Shown here in pieces: positions 50,845 to 60,031 of a DNA stretch of 64,000 nucleotides. Numbering within the stretch: the stretch's first letter is position 1; each line of letters opens with the position of its first letter. This stretch comes from Acidimicrobiales bacterium (GTDB taxonomy: Bacteria > Actinomycetota > Acidimicrobiia > Acidimicrobiales > Aldehydirespiratoraceae): contig JAWKIR010000002.1 of NCBI GenBank assembly GCA_041394245.1, positions 1,426,001 to 1,490,000 of the forward strand, in the 5' to 3' direction. The position numbers and the translations under genes were made by a program. The notes beneath the pieces were generated by a model that worked only from the letters and a program-made list of their open reading frames with translations, did not search any database and was not told the origin of the DNA.

Positions 50845-52440
50845 ATGTTGCGAGCACGCCACCACTCCGGCTCCACATTCACGTGGGGGCTCGCACTGAC
50901 CTCGGTCGTCGCGCTGGTCGTCGCCGGCATGCTGTTCGCCGGCGCGCAGGCGAGGGGCACCGAGGTCGAGGATCTGGCGAGGGCTGCTGCGACCGACGAG
51001 TTGCTCGAAGCCCGCCGAGACCTCGAGCTCGCCACGGTCGAAGTCGTCGCCGTGCGGATGCTCGACGCCGTCGGAGTCGCCGGGGACCGTTCTGGTCGAC
51101 TCGATGCCGCGGCCGGGCGGACCAGCGAGGCGATGGCGACGATCACCCGCCTCGCCGAGCGGGACGATCTGATCGGGACCGAAGCGCGGGCCCTTCTCGC
51201 CGACGCGGATCTCGAGGCGCTCGACGATCCGCGGGTGGGTGACCTGGCGGAGGTCTTCGCCGTTGCCGAGGACTACGCCCGCTGGAGCGGAGCCCCCGAT
51301 GTCGTGCTCACGCAACAGGACGCGATCCAGCAGCTGAGCTTCGTCAGCGCCCTCCCATTCCACGTGCTGATCGAAGGCACCGCAGCCGACGCGTCGGTCA
51401 ACGGGCGGCCGGTGGATCCGGCCGCCGCCGACTTCCTCGACACGATGACCGACGTCGTCCGCACCACCGGCGGCTGGTTCGGCGTCGATCCGACCACCCC
51501 GCTCGACGGGTCCATCTGGATCGAGATCGACGAAGCACGTGACCTTTTGACCGCGCCGACGGCGGATCTCGACCGGCGCGTCGCGGCGAGCGATCTCGTT
51601 GCCTACGACCGCTGGTCGCGCGAGTTGCGCGACGGTGACGATCCTCCTCCCTTCTCGCTCTCCGAGATGCTGGCCGCCATCGACGCGCTACAGCCCGACG
51701 TCGAGTCGGTGATCGACGAGTTGGTCGCTGACGACAGCGCCCGCCGAGACGCCGCCCGGCAGGACGCGACCGGGCAACGACAAGCCATGCTCGCGCTGGC
51801 GGTCGCCTGCATCGTCGTGGCGCTCGCGCTCGGCGTCGTTCTCGTCCGCCGGCTCACACATGCGGCCCGACTCGCGCGCGAACGGGCGGAGCTGGCCACC
51901 ACCGATGCCCTGACCGGTGTCGGGAATCGTCGCGATCTCGACGAGCGGGTGCGACCGCTTTCGACCGACCCGCGTCTACACCACCACCTCGTGGTCATCA
52001 TCGACCTCGACGACTTCAAGCTCGTCAACGACCTCCACGGTCACGCCGCTGGTGACGCGATTCTCGTCGAGGTCGCGCAGCGGTTGTCGCGGCTCGCGGC
52101 CCACACCGAGCGGGACCATCCCGGCACGGTCGCCGCGGTGATCCGGCTGGGAGGCGACGAGTTCCTGGTGACCGTGCACGCTCCAGGGGATTGGGACGAA
52201 GGTGGATTCCGCGCCGGGATCGACGACATCCGGTCCGACTCGTTTGCGTTCGGCGACGAGCGGATCCCGCTCCGGTTCAGCGCCGGATTCGCTCGCGGCG
52301 AGGGTCCTCGCGCGCTCTCGGACCTCATGCAGGCCGCCGACCTGGCGGTGTACGACGACAAGGCTGCCCGAAACCGGGCTCGCGCTGCAGACGCAGCAAC
52401 GCGGGACCGTGCGAACGTGACCCAGGATTCCGCCGGGTAG
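50845..52440 (+). CDS. Membrane diguanylate cyclase (GGDEF)
   Basis: The 531-residue protein has a transmembrane helix at about 10-32, a long extracytoplasmic helical sensor (about 33-310, resembling nitrate/methyl-accepting type four-helix sensors), a second helix at about 314-333 and a GGDEF domain (about 350-510) with LTGVGNRRDLDE, VVIIDLDDFKLVND and IRLGGDEFLVTV, so it should synthesise cyclic-di-GMP. ATG 50845 is chosen from the signal-anchor and the upstream TACTGT. It lies 254 bases after the lipoprotein gene of the other c-di-GMP locus. Confidence 0.9.
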   Translation: MLRARHHSGSTFTWGLALTSVVALVVAGMLFAGAQARGTEVEDLARAAATDELLEARRDLELATVEVVAVRMLDAVGVAGDRSGRLDAAAGRTSEAMATITRLAERDDLIGTEARALLADADLEALDDPRVGDLAEVFAVAEDYARWSGAPDVVLTQQDAIQQLSFVSALPFHVLIEGTAADASVNGRPVDPAAADFLDTMTDVVRTTGGWFGVDPTTPLDGSIWIEIDEARDLLTAPTADLDRRVAASDLVAYDRWSRELRDGDDPPPFSLSEMLAAIDALQPDVESVIDELVADDSARRDAARQDATGQRQAMLALAVACIVVALALGVVLVRRLTHAARLARERAELATTDALTGVGNRRDLDERVRPLSTDPRLHHHLVVIIDLDDFKLVNDLHGHAAGDAILVEVAQRLSRLAAHTERDHPGTVAAVIRLGGDEFLVTVHAPGDWDEGGFRAGIDDIRSDSFAFGDERIPLRFSAGFARGEGPRALSDLMQAADLAVYDDKAARNRARAADAATRDRANVTQDSAG

Positions 52441-52777
52441 GCAACCGGCAGCACCCAGGCAACGAGGAACGGGCCCGTCGGCGCCGACAGCTGCCGACGC
52501 CATGGCGCCGGTCGGCCGTGGACCGGCGTTCCGAACACGCCGTTGTCGTTCGCCGAGATGCTCGGCCGCCATGCGCTCGAAGTAGTCGATGAACGCCTGC
52601 GTGCCGTCTCCGGCTCCAATGAACCGCGGAAGGCGCCGATCATCCACGACGCGGGCCCTACCCGCCGAGACCGCCATCGTGTCGCCATCGCCTGAGGTGC
52701 CCCAGTGCGAGACCACCGGACGCAGACGCGTGCTCCCGGATGACATCTCGCTGGCGGCGCGAGACGATCCTCCTGCC
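52441..52777 (-). pseudogene. Decayed NTF2/SnoaL-like gene fragment in a gene-poor spacer
   Basis: This 337-base stretch has no intact gene. On the minus strand around 52530-52640 one frame reads RFIGAGDGTQAFIDYFERMA, followed by AEHLGER, which resembles the first helices of NTF2-like proteins (pattern DG-x-x-AF-x-x-YFE-x-MA). After that the frame becomes arbitrary and a different frame reads plausible sequence (FLVAWVLPVAYPAE), as expected after a frameshift. I take it as a gene remnant; the rest holds nothing recognisable. Confidence 0.35.
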
Positions 52778-54430
52778 ATGACATTGCGCCGCACCTTCGC
52801 CGTGTTGATCCTCGCCTCGGTACTCGGCGCGTCGCCGGCTGCGGGTCAGGACCCGCCGACCGAGAAGGTGCCGCCCGAGCTGCTCGGCGAGTTCACCTTC
52901 ATCGGCGACGGCGTCATCACCTTCTACCTCGAAGGCGATCTCATCCTCGGTCAGGTGACGACCGTGCCGGCGAGCGACGGGATCAGGCTCGTGGGTGGGG
53001 CCGACGTCTCCCCCTGCGGGTTCGTCGATGGTAAGGAGTTCCCGTTCGTCCTCGACGAGTTCGGCGTCGGCGAGTGGTTCTTCTTCGACGTCGACAACGC
53101 CGGCACGTGCGTGCTCCTTCCCGGCGCCCCCGTGACCGTCGACTTCACCGGGATCGGCGCGACCGCGTTCGGCAAGGTCCCCGAGGGCCACCGTGACTTC
53201 ACCGACATACCGACCGGCCACACCATGCTCCGCATCGACCCGGTCGCGGTCTCCCCCACCACCACGGTCGCCACGACGACGTCCACCACCACGACGACGA
53301 CTCTCCGGGCGCTCACCGACGCCGAAGCCCGGGAGATCCTCGGCGAGAACACCCCGTCCGGCTGGGGCGACTACCAGTATCGGATCGCCCTCGGCATGAC
53401 CGCGGGCATCGCCGGTCTCCTGATCCTGTGGTGGCGCCGGGGATGGCGCCTCCCGTGGCAACGCCCGTCCGACCCGGGCCCCGTTCGCCAGCCACGCGAA
53501 CCCGAGGAGCGACGGGAGACCTGCAATTGCCACGCCGAGATCTCCATCGAGGGTGCCCACACGATCCTCACCTGCTGCAGACGTCCGATCGCGGTCCTCA
53601 ACGACTGCTGCGACGCCAAGGGCGTCCGTGACCCACTCCGGACCCATCTCGATCTCGACGTTCGCGGCGAGGACGGCCGCGACTACTTCGACCTGATCTA
53701 CCAGGCTCGGATCACCCCCGGGGAGTGCGACGGCGGCGGGCGGCTGCGCATGGAGGACCTGACCAGTCGCTGGTACCTCGACGACCACGGACCCGACGGC
53801 CTCGGCATCTCCATCGAGGTGACGATCCCCGTCGACTGCCCGCACGGACCACAGGAACCGCTGCACCTCTTCGCCCACGAACGCATCGCCTACCAGGACG
53901 GCAAGTGCCTCGTCGGCGTGATGATCAAGCAGGTCGACACGTTGGACGTTTCGCATGTCGAGACCCACGTCATCTGCGGGAACTACAGCGAGACGTTCGG
54001 CTACTTCCCGAAGGGCGACCGGACCTTCCTCAACACGGTGCCCGGCACCGAGGGCAAGGTGGGCAGATTGCGGGAGAACACACCGCGGATCCACCCGAAC
54101 GGGATGACCATCAGCGCCATCTCGCGTCTGGCCGGCGACTATCGCGGGTCACCCGAACACCGAGCAGCGGACTGGGACATCTGGTGGTTCACGTTCGACG
54201 ACTGCACCACGTGTGACACCCTGCGCGACTACTGGGAGGCGCTCGCGGCGAACCCCGGTGAGTACTACCTCACCGGTCGGAACTGCGCGAGCACCGCCGC
54301 CGAGGCGCTCAAAGAGGTCGGGATCCTCCCGGCCGGCTTCATCACATGGACGACAGTGACGCCGCGCGAGGTCGCGCTCAGCCTCGAGAACGAGCACGAG
54401 CGCTACTCGGTGCAGAAGATCCGGCGCTGA
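52778..54430 (+). CDS. Membrane-anchored two-sided protein with Cys-rich and NC-motif domains
   Basis: The 550-residue protein has a signal peptide (to about 23), a secreted beta-rich domain (about 24-150, two Cys), a Thr-rich linker, a transmembrane helix near 207-223 followed by a basic stop (WWRRGWRLPWQR), and a cytosolic half of about 310 residues. That half starts with a Cys cluster (CNCHAEIS, TCCRRPIAV, NDCCDAKG) and ends with DDCTTCDTLRDYWEAL and EYYLTGRNCASTAAEAL. The last motif resembles the nucleophile helix of permuted papain-like (NlpC/P60-type) folds. I do not recognise the whole protein. The frame is open 63 codons upstream, but the signal peptide fixes ATG 52778. Confidence 0.65.
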   Translation: MTLRRTFAVLILASVLGASPAAGQDPPTEKVPPELLGEFTFIGDGVITFYLEGDLILGQVTTVPASDGIRLVGGADVSPCGFVDGKEFPFVLDEFGVGEWFFFDVDNAGTCVLLPGAPVTVDFTGIGATAFGKVPEGHRDFTDIPTGHTMLRIDPVAVSPTTTVATTTSTTTTTTLRALTDAEAREILGENTPSGWGDYQYRIALGMTAGIAGLLILWWRRGWRLPWQRPSDPGPVRQPREPEERRETCNCHAEISIEGAHTILTCCRRPIAVLNDCCDAKGVRDPLRTHLDLDVRGEDGRDYFDLIYQARITPGECDGGGRLRMEDLTSRWYLDDHGPDGLGISIEVTIPVDCPHGPQEPLHLFAHERIAYQDGKCLVGVMIKQVDTLDVSHVETHVICGNYSETFGYFPKGDRTFLNTVPGTEGKVGRLRENTPRIHPNGMTISAISRLAGDYRGSPEHRAADWDIWWFTFDDCTTCDTLRDYWEALAANPGEYYLTGRNCASTAAEALKEVGILPAGFITWTTVTPREVALSLENEHERYSVQKIRR

Positions 54431-54509
54431 CCGGACGCGCCAGCGCCAGAGGCTGAATGATTCGTGCGTCGACGCGCGAAGATGGCGACCCGATGCGAGG
54501 GAGCCGACC

Positions 54510-55247
54510 ATGAGCGACACCACACCGCCGTCCACCGCCGCAGAGCAGGATTCGTTGCGCGCCCCCAATCGGCTCGCCTCGATGTACTTCGACATCCGCG
54601 AGCGCGTCATCGGCGCCGCCGTGATGATGGACGACGACCAGCTCGCGACCCGGGTGCCGGCGTGCCCGGACTGGACGGTCCAGGGTCTCGTCGCCCATCT
54701 CGTGTCGATGCCGATGGCGATCGTCGCCGGCGAGATTCCCGAGGCCGTCATGGGCGGCGGCGACCCGAACCCGTGGCTCGCCCAGCTCGTCGCCGACAAC
54801 CAGCACCGCACCATTCCCGATCTGGCCCGCTGGTGGGCGAGCGCCGACGACGCCCTCGCCGCCACCCTCGCCGGTGCCGGGCTCCTGCTCGCCGATCTCT
54901 TCACCCACGAGGCCGACCTGCACGGTGCCATCGGCTCGACCGCGCACCGCAACACCCCCGAGCTCGGTTCCCAGATCGATGCGGCGATGGCCGGGCTCCA
55001 GAAGGGCATCACCGCCGCGGGCCTGCCCCCCATCGCAGTCGACAACGGCACCGAACGGCGCGTCTCCGCCGAGGGCACGCCCGGATGGACGCTGCGCACC
55101 GGATTCTGGGAAGCCCACCGGGTGTTCAACAGCCGCCGCACCCCGGAGGAACTCCTCGACATCCCCCACGACGGCGACCCGTCGATCTACTTCGACGTGA
55201 TGCACGAGCACCTGCCGTTCCCCGCGGCGAGTCTTGGAGAACGCTGA
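54510..55247 (+). CDS. DinB/maleylpyruvate-isomerase-like mycothiol-type enzyme
   Basis: The 245-residue protein fits the actinobacterial TIGR03083 family: MMDDDQLATRVPACPDWTVQGLVAHLVSMP near 42-71 with the first metal-site His, and LLADLFTHEADLHGAIG with two further His. Such proteins bind Zn and may use mycothiol in detoxification or isomerisation. The substrate is unknown. ATG at 54510 has GAGGGAG-type purines upstream. It is convergent with the next SDR gene. Confidence 0.82.
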   Translation: MSDTTPPSTAAEQDSLRAPNRLASMYFDIRERVIGAAVMMDDDQLATRVPACPDWTVQGLVAHLVSMPMAIVAGEIPEAVMGGGDPNPWLAQLVADNQHRTIPDLARWWASADDALAATLAGAGLLLADLFTHEADLHGAIGSTAHRNTPELGSQIDAAMAGLQKGITAAGLPPIAVDNGTERRVSAEGTPGWTLRTGFWEAHRVFNSRRTPEELLDIPHDGDPSIYFDVMHEHLPFPAASLGER

Positions 55248-55277
55248 CCGGACCGTGCCGCTGCGGGGCCGCGTCCG

Positions 55278-56021
55278 TCAGAGGATCGTTCGTCCCGAAT
55301 CGGCGATGAGGACCTGCCCGGTCACCAGCGACGCGTCGTCGGAGACGAGGAACAACGCCGCCGCCGCGGCCTCCTCGGGCTGGCCGACCGTGCCGAGCGC
55401 CGTCGCCGCGAGCCATTGCGCACGCGCCGCCGCATCGTCGTGGATGAACGCGGTGCGCCGCGTCTCGATGAGCCCCAGGCAGAGGGCATTCACCCGGATG
55501 CCGGCGCGGCCGTGCTCCACCGCCAGGTGACGGGTCAGGCCCACGAGGCCGGCCTTGGCTGCGTCGTACCACGGCGCGGAGGTTCCGATCCGGTTGCCGG
55601 CGATCGAGGACATGTTGAGGATCGCCCCACCGGACGCGCGCATGTGCGGAACGGCCGCCACCGATTGGCGGTAGGCCGACGACAAGGTGACGTCGACGCC
55701 ACGATCCCAGCGTTCGAGTTCTGTCCCCTCCGCGTGCTGCTGGGCGAGCCCGGCGTTGTTGACCAGCACGTCGATCCGACCGAATGCAGCGAGCGCTTCC
55801 CGCACGGTCCGCTCGGCGTCGTCCGCAACCGCCGCATCGGCCTTCACGGCCAGGGCGCGACCTCCCGCGGCCACGATCTCGGCCACGACCGATTCGGCAT
55901 GGTCGACGTCGAGGTCGGTGAGCACGACCGACGCACCTTCCGCCGCGAACCTCATCGCCATGGCGCGGCCGATCCCCCGGCCACCACCCGTCACGATCGC
56001 CGACTTCCCCTCCAAGCGCAT
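55278..56021 (-). CDS. SDR family oxidoreductase (classical)
   Basis: The 247-residue protein has the cofactor loop TGGGRGIGRAMAMRFA, NNAG, Ser in NMSSIAG and the YDAAK catalytic pair, with Asp at the end of strand 2 (LTDLDVD) suggesting NAD+ preference. ATG at 56021 starts the canonical MRLEGKSAIVTGGGRGIG. It is divergent from another SDR with 94 bases between. Confidence 0.93.
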   Translation of the reverse strand: MRLEGKSAIVTGGGRGIGRAMAMRFAAEGASVVLTDLDVDHAESVVAEIVAAGGRALAVKADAAVADDAERTVREALAAFGRIDVLVNNAGLAQQHAEGTELERWDRGVDVTLSSAYRQSVAAVPHMRASGGAILNMSSIAGNRIGTSAPWYDAAKAGLVGLTRHLAVEHGRAGIRVNALCLGLIETRRTAFIHDDAAARAQWLAATALGTVGQPEEAAAAALFLVSDDASLVTGQVLIADSGRTIL

Positions 56022-56115
56022 GCCCGATCCTCTTCCCCGCCAGGCCGGATGGCAAACGGACGCGACTACGCCGACGAACATGAGCGCAACGACGCGCGTG
56101 TGCTATCCAGACGCG

Positions 56116-56949
56116 ATGGGACGATTCGACGGCAGGGTGGCGTTCATCACGGGCGGGGCGAGGGGCCAGGGGCGGGCCCATGCACTGGCGCTGGCCCGTG
56201 AGGGTGCCGATGTCTGTGTGGTCGACCTCTGCGCGTCGATCGACACGGTGCCCTACCCACTCTCCGAACCGGACGACCTCGCCCAAACGGTTTCCCTGAT
56301 CGAGCAGGAGGGGCGCCGGGCACTCGCCATCGAGGCCGACATCCGGGACAGCGCGGCGATCACCGCGGCGGTGGCGGCCACGGTCGACGACTTCGGGTCG
56401 CTCGACATCGCGGTCGCCAACGCGGGCGTGGTGGGCTTCGGTCGGTTCTGGGAGCTCACCGACGAGATGTGGGCCGACATGATCGCGGTGAACCTGACCG
56501 GCACGTTCAACACGATGCGGGCCGCGGTCGTGCCGATGCTCGAGCGCGGCAACGGACGCATCATCGCCACCTCGTCGATGGCGGGGCGGATGGGCAACCC
56601 GAACCTCGCCCACTACGTCGCCAGCAAGTGGGGCATCATCGGACTGGTGAAGACGCTCGCGCTGGAGGTGGCGAGCCGGGGCATCACCGTCAACGCGGTC
56701 TGTCCGGCTGCGGTCGACACCGACATGGTGCACAACCCTGCCCTCTACAGCCTGTTCTGCCCCGACCTCGTCGATCCCACCAAAGAAGAGGTCACTCCCC
56801 GCTACCAGGCCACCAATCCGATGCGCGTGCCGTGGATCGACGCGACGGAGGTCGCCGCGGCGGTGCTGTACCTGGCCTCCGACGAAGCCCGCCACGTGAC
56901 CGGCTCCACCGTCGAGGTGAGTCTCGGCAGCGCTGCGGGGATGCCCTGA
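56116..56949 (+). CDS. Mycofactocin-type SDR (carveol dehydrogenase-like)
   Basis: The 277-residue SDR has GGARGQGRAHALALAREGADVCVVDLCAS with the insertion before PYPLSEPDDL that is typical of actinobacterial SDRs with non-exchangeable NAD coupled to mycofactocin (carveol dehydrogenase group). The catalytic residues are Ser in TSSMAG and YVASK. The substrate is likely a hydrophobic alcohol. ATG at 56116 is 6 bases after TATCCA. Confidence 0.9.
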   Translation: MGRFDGRVAFITGGARGQGRAHALALAREGADVCVVDLCASIDTVPYPLSEPDDLAQTVSLIEQEGRRALAIEADIRDSAAITAAVAATVDDFGSLDIAVANAGVVGFGRFWELTDEMWADMIAVNLTGTFNTMRAAVVPMLERGNGRIIATSSMAGRMGNPNLAHYVASKWGIIGLVKTLALEVASRGITVNAVCPAAVDTDMVHNPALYSLFCPDLVDPTKEEVTPRYQATNPMRVPWIDATEVAAAVLYLASDEARHVTGSTVEVSLGSAAGMP

Positions 56950-57031
56950 GCCGAGGCCGCCGAACGGCGCCACACGCGGGTCGGGGTGTCGAGGCGTTGC
57001 GCAACGAACCGCAGCCCTCCATTCTCGTTGC

Positions 57032-58438
57032 ATGCACACGGCACTGACCCGGCTTCGGCTCCCGGCCCTGCTCGTCGTCCTCGCGCTCAGCACCAGCGCG
57101 TGTTGGCTCGGCTACGGATTCGACAGCGCCAACTCCCGCAACGCCGCGTGGGCGGGCGGGATCTCGACGACGACGGCCGCCGACCTGACCGAGGTGTGGC
57201 GCCACGACGGCGTCGACGGCGTCACCAGCACGCCCGTCGTCTTTCTCGACTCCGTCTACTTCGGCGGATGGGATGGCACGTTGCGGTCGGTCGACACGGC
57301 CACCGGCGCGCTCAAGTGGTCGACACAGCTCACCAGCGGCTCGGGCGCCGGCGTCATGGTGGATGCGAGCCCCACGGTGCACGGCGACCAGGTCTTCGTC
57401 GGCGACGGCGAGGGCGGGTTCCATGCGCTGGATCGAACCACCGGCGCGGTGAACTGGAGCATCCAGCTCGACAGCCACCCTCAGACGAGGATCTTCGGCT
57501 CACCCGTGGTGGTCGATGGCCGCATCATCGTCGGCGTTGCGTCGTACGAGCTGGCGATCCCGAAGCCCGACTACACCTTCCGTGGTGCCGTCGTCGCCCT
57601 CGACCCCACATCGGGAGCCGAGCTGTGGCGGACCTACATGACCGACGACGACGCCGAGAGCGGAGCGGGAGTGTCGGTCTGGTCCACCGCCGCGGTCGAC
57701 ACCGGCCGCCAGATGATCTTCATCGGCACGGGCAACACCTACGAGGAACCCGCGGCGCCGATGAGTGACGCGCTTGCCGCGCTCGACTACACGACCGGCG
57801 ACATCGTCTGGCTGCGCCAGTTCACCGAAGGCGACGTCTACACGATCTTCGGGACGCCCCCGCAGGGCCCCGATGCCGACATCGGCGCCGCGCCGAACCT
57901 CTTCAGCATCGACGGACGGGCCGTGGTCGGGGTCGGCGACAAGGCCGGTGTGTATGCCGCGCTGGATCGCGACACCGGCGAGACGGTGTGGGCCCGCCAA
58001 CTCACCGCCGGCAGCCACCTCGGCGGCGTGATGATGACCGCGGCCTTCGACGCCGAAGCCGGAACCGACGGCGTCATCTACGTGTCGTCCAACGTCATGG
58101 TGAACGCCTACGACTACGCCAACCCGGCCAACACGTCACGCACGTTCGCGCTCGATGCCAGCGACGGCTCGATCATCTGGGAGGTCACCATCCCGGCCTC
58201 TTCGTTCGGTGCGTTGACCCTGGCCAACGGCGTGCTGTTCCAGCCCACGACGCCGGGCACGCTCTACGCACTCGACACCGCAGACGGGTCCGAGCTCTGG
58301 AGCGAAGACCTCGGCGCCGAACTCGGCGGCGGTGTCAGCGTCGTCGACGGCACCGTGTTCGCGCCGTACGGCTTCTGGTTCTTCGGCAGCCCCGCCAACC
58401 CGCTCGGTGGCGTGATCGCCTTCCGGCCCGACACCTGA
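57032..58438 (+). CDS. PQQ-like beta-propeller lipoprotein (PVA dehydrogenase-like)
   Basis: The 468-residue lipoprotein (lipobox LSTSAC, Cys24) has propeller blades marked by RSVDTATGALKW, HALDRTTGAVNW, VALDPTSGAELW, AALDYTTGDIVW, AALDRDTGETVW and YALDTADGSELW. The arrangement is close to polyvinyl-alcohol dehydrogenase and to outer-membrane-type propellers; PQQ binding is unproven. It is the last chromosomal-looking gene before the tRNA fragment. Compare the lipoprotein at 13011. Confidence 0.85.
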   Translation: MHTALTRLRLPALLVVLALSTSACWLGYGFDSANSRNAAWAGGISTTTAADLTEVWRHDGVDGVTSTPVVFLDSVYFGGWDGTLRSVDTATGALKWSTQLTSGSGAGVMVDASPTVHGDQVFVGDGEGGFHALDRTTGAVNWSIQLDSHPQTRIFGSPVVVDGRIIVGVASYELAIPKPDYTFRGAVVALDPTSGAELWRTYMTDDDAESGAGVSVWSTAAVDTGRQMIFIGTGNTYEEPAAPMSDALAALDYTTGDIVWLRQFTEGDVYTIFGTPPQGPDADIGAAPNLFSIDGRAVVGVGDKAGVYAALDRDTGETVWARQLTAGSHLGGVMMTAAFDAEAGTDGVIYVSSNVMVNAYDYANPANTSRTFALDASDGSIIWEVTIPASSFGALTLANGVLFQPTTPGTLYALDTADGSELWSEDLGAELGGGVSVVDGTVFAPYGFWFFGSPANPLGGVIAFRPDT

Positions 58439-58476
58439 GCCTGCCGTCACCCGCGAGCGACCTTGGATCTTCCGAG

Positions 58477-58519
58477 TGGGCGATGGGGGACTTGAACCCT
58501 CGACCTCTGCCGTGTGAAG
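58477..58519 (-). tRNA. 3' fragment of a tRNA-Val(CAC) gene, probable attachment-site remnant
   Basis: The minus strand from 58519 to 58477 reads as anticodon loop CTTCACAC, anticodon-stem 3' half GGCAG, variable loop AGGTC, T-arm GAGGGTTCAAGTCCCCC, acceptor 3' half ATCGCCC and discriminator A. That is positions 31-73 of a tRNA-Val with anticodon CAC. The T-stem carries one A-C mismatch. Upstream of base 31 the sequence does not pair (CGGTC instead of CTGCC) and no acceptor 5' half or D-arm exists, so this is not a working tRNA. Integrative elements that insert into tRNA 3' ends leave exactly such fragments. Confidence 0.7.
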
Positions 58520-58822
58520 ACCGAGAACATCGTCCGAGCCGCATGTTTCCGTGCGATCGAGTGCGGCCCCGTCGGCCAGAACGGTCCTGTTCCGTGCAGT
58601 AGATGGGATGCGGGATGGGATGACCGGCCGACGCGGCTGCGCAGCGCGACCGTCCCGTCGTTTTCGGATCTGAGCTGACCGCTTCTGATAACCGTTGGTG
58701 GAGGCGTGATGACTGTCGGTAGACGCGCTGCGCCGGTGTGGCTGTCCGTGGCACTCGAGCACGACTCGTCGGCGAAGCGCTGAGCTTCCCCCTCAGTGTG
58801 CGCAGCCGCGGGTGATCAGCCG
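58520..58822. other. Non-coding spacer at the presumed island edge
   Basis: These 303 bases hold no convincing gene on either strand. A weak hairpin (CTGAG/CTCAG around 58783-58798) could end the minus-strand P450 operon. The segment next to the tRNA fragment shows no repeat I could identify. Confidence 0.4.
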
Positions 58823-60031
58823 TCAGGCGACCGTGACGTTGAGGTGGTCGAGGCCGCGGAGTGTGAGGCGGTCTCGCCAGGCGGGTTGATCGTCGAGCAG
58901 TTCGATCGTGCCGAATCGGTCGAGCAGCTTGGTGAGAACGGCTTGGCCTTCCATGCGGGCGAGGTTGGCGCCGAGGCAGTAGTGGATACCGGTGGCGAAG
59001 CTGAGTAGGGGGACCTCGCCACGGGCCACATCGAATCGGTCCGGGTCGTCGATCATTTCGGGGTCGCGGTTCGCCGCTCCGAGCATGGTGATGATGGCGT
59101 CGCCCGCTTCGATGTGATGTCCGTGTAGGTCGACTTCCTCGAACGCGACGCGTAGGTCGAGTTGCACGGGTGATTCGTATCGCAGTACCTCGTCCACTGT
59201 CCCGGGGATGAGTGAGCGGTCGTCGCGGACCCGTTGGAGTTGATGGGGGTGTTGAAGGAGGGTGACGACCATGTTGCCGATGAGGTTGGTCGTGGTCTCG
59301 AACCCGGCGGCGAACAACAAGATGCCGGTGGCGATGAGTTCGTCGGTGCTGAGTTTGTCGCTGCCGTCGCGGACGCCGATCAACGCCGAGAGGAGGTCGT
59401 CTTCGGGATGGGCCGTGCGCCGCTCGAGCAGGTCGGCGAAGTATTCGGCCTGGGCTTGGCCGGCGATGTCGGCCTCGCGCATCTCTTCTTCGCTCACCGA
59501 GGGTTCGATTGAGCGCGCAGCGGCGAGTACGAGCGGGCGAAAGTCGTCGCGTTCTTCGGCGGGGACCCCGAGGAGTTCGCCGATGACGCGTACCGGCAGC
59601 GGAAACGCCAACGCGTCCATCAGGTCCACGGATTCGCCGGGTTCGAGCCCGTCGAGGATCTCATCGGTCATGGTCTCGACGCTTTCGCGGAGTCGCTCGA
59701 CACGCCGAGGGGTGAACTCGCGGCTGACAAGTCCGCGCAATCGGGTGTGATCCGGAGGATTCACCATCAGCATCGAGTGACGAGCGAATTTGAGTCGAGT
59801 CCGGGGCGCCCCGCCCGGCAACAACGACATCGGCTGATCGGGGTCGCTCTTGCCGAATCGAGGGTCACGGAGTACCTGGTGACAGTCCTGGTAGCCGGTG
59901 AGCGCCCACATCGGGGCCATCTCGCTGCGCGCAACCGGGGCGGTCTCGTGCAGTTGGCGATAGAGGGGGTAGGGGTTGTGACGTCCCTCGGGTGTGGACA
60001 TCACGGCGAGGATGAGTTCGTCAGGTGTCAT
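58823..60031 (-). CDS. Cytochrome P450
   Basis: The 402-residue soluble P450 has the I-helix AAGFETTTN, the ExxR motif in EVLRYES and the haem ligand loop SFATGIHYCLGANLAR, with Cys near residue 350. In most P450s that loop begins F-G-x-G; here the first Gly is Ala. It should hydroxylate a hydrophobic substrate using an external ferredoxin, which is not encoded here. It is last in an overlapping operon (11-base overlap with the thioesterase gene), so a role in steroid, terpenoid or fatty-acid metabolism is plausible. Confidence 0.95.
   Translation of the reverse strand: MTPDELILAVMSTPEGRHNPYPLYRQLHETAPVARSEMAPMWALTGYQDCHQVLRDPRFGKSDPDQPMSLLPGGAPRTRLKFARHSMLMVNPPDHTRLRGLVSREFTPRRVERLRESVETMTDEILDGLEPGESVDLMDALAFPLPVRVIGELLGVPAEERDDFRPLVLAAARSIEPSVSEEEMREADIAGQAQAEYFADLLERRTAHPEDDLLSALIGVRDGSDKLSTDELIATGILLFAAGFETTTNLIGNMVVTLLQHPHQLQRVRDDRSLIPGTVDEVLRYESPVQLDLRVAFEEVDLHGHHIEAGDAIITMLGAANRDPEMIDDPDRFDVARGEVPLLSFATGIHYCLGANLARMEGQAVLTKLLDRFGTIELLDDQPAWRDRLTLRGLDHLNVTVA

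Noticed and set aside
58477..58560. Intact tRNA-Val gene.
   Set aside because: Bases upstream of the anticodon loop do not pair with the 3' strand, no D-arm or acceptor 5' strand is present, and the T-stem has a mismatch.
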